Positions 63,896-64,000 of a stretch of 64,000 nt of DNA are shown piece after piece; positions within the stretch are counted from its first letter, which is position 1, and the number at the start of each line of letters is the position of its first letter. The translations under genes were made by a program, and so were the position numbers. The DNA comes from Rhizobium sp. Root1334 (lineage in GTDB: Bacteria > Pseudomonadota > Alphaproteobacteria > Rhizobiales > Rhizobiaceae): contig NZ_LMEY01000003.1 of NCBI RefSeq assembly GCF_001426665.1, forward strand, positions 83,922 through 147,921, written 5' to 3'. The notes below the pieces were generated by a model. That model was given only the letters and a program-made list of their open reading frames with translations. It had not been told where the DNA came from and searched no databases.

Positions 63896-64000
63896 ATGGC
63901 TTTAAAGAATGACCCGTCGAACCTGGATCGCCCGGTCAAAATCAGCATTAGAAATGTTTTCAAAGTTTTTGGCGAGCGGCCTGAAAAGGCCCTTGAACAT
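63896..64000 (+). CDS. Betaine/proline-type ABC transporter ATPase, N-terminal part (3' end outside window)
   Basis: The first 35 codons read MALKNDPSNLDRP, then VKISIRNVFKVFGERPEKAL. This matches the beginning of ProV/ChoV-like ATPases of quaternary-amine importers, whose Walker A motif would lie just downstream. Identification rests on this short segment only. The gene continues beyond the window. Confidence 0.65.
   Translation, partial: MALKNDPSNLDRPVKISIRNVFKVFGERPEKALEH

Noticed and set aside
63435-63905. 156-codon plus-strand frame over rpsU and the next intergenic region
   Set aside because: It is partly antisense to rpsU, and the rest has no ribosome site or recognisable product.

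Overview
The window looks like a chromosome or large-replicon segment of a Rhizobiaceae alphaproteobacterium (Rhizobium/Agrobacterium group). The evidence is the GC-rich coding bias, a cellulose operon of the rhizobial type without an adjacent bcsC, a RIME-like palindromic repeat, sites resembling the rhizobial iron-regulator boxes (RirA IRO box, Irr ICE box), and a dense set of ABC and tripartite uptake systems. No rRNA, tRNA, CRISPR array, complete insertion sequence or prophage was recognised.

Layout. 1-6677: 3' part of a cellulose operon (bcsA end, bcsB, bcsZ, TPR protein), then a glutathione peroxidase (6728-7288). 7362-14297 (minus): acid-sugar operon pdxA2-tctC-tctB-tctA-TIM-barrel enzyme-fused DhaKL kinase, with a divergent GntR regulator (14482-15168). 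15213-27347: AraC-type regulator divergent from a valine/isoleucine degradation operon (short-chain dehydrogenase, thiolase, acyl-CoA dehydrogenase, branched-chain keto acid dehydrogenase E1a/E1b/E2/E3, 3-hydroxyisobutyryl-CoA hydrolase, mmsB, enoyl-CoA hydratase); the E2 gene carries a RIME-like repeat in its linker. 27584-28707: small genes (hypothetical, acylphosphatase, XRE). 29089-33001: ferric-iron-type ABC transporter. 33005-34265: glutaredoxin-MauE membrane protein and divergent MerR regulator sharing a mer-like operator. 34274-36964: aminotransferase, YheO/DauR-type regulator and ornithine-cyclodeaminase-family enzyme. 37054-40935: methyltransferase divergent from a siderophore/cobalamin-type ABC transporter. 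41016-42796: ABC-F protein behind a leader-peptide and terminator attenuator. 43086-52787: a PgtC/PgtB/PgtA-like three-gene sensor controlling, through a sigma-54 promoter, an AfuABC/FbpABC-type ABC transporter and a histidine phosphatase, probably for a phosphorylated organic compound. 52998-60693: LacI regulator, ribose-type ABC importer and split dihydroxyacetone-type kinase DhaK/DhaL. 60694-63284: truncated haemoglobin, an NAD(P)-binding protein and remnants of broken genes. 63285-64000: rpsU and the 5' end of a betaine/proline-type ABC ATPase.

The window is mainly a nutrient-scavenging region: each uptake system is paired with a regulator and usually with the first catabolic enzymes. The most unusual parts are the attenuator before the ABC-F gene, the three-component phospho-compound sensor with its apparent ATT start codon, the mer-like operator before a glutaredoxin-MauE gene, the repeat embedded in E2, and the dauBR-like and methyltransferase/iron-transport loci whose substrates are unknown.
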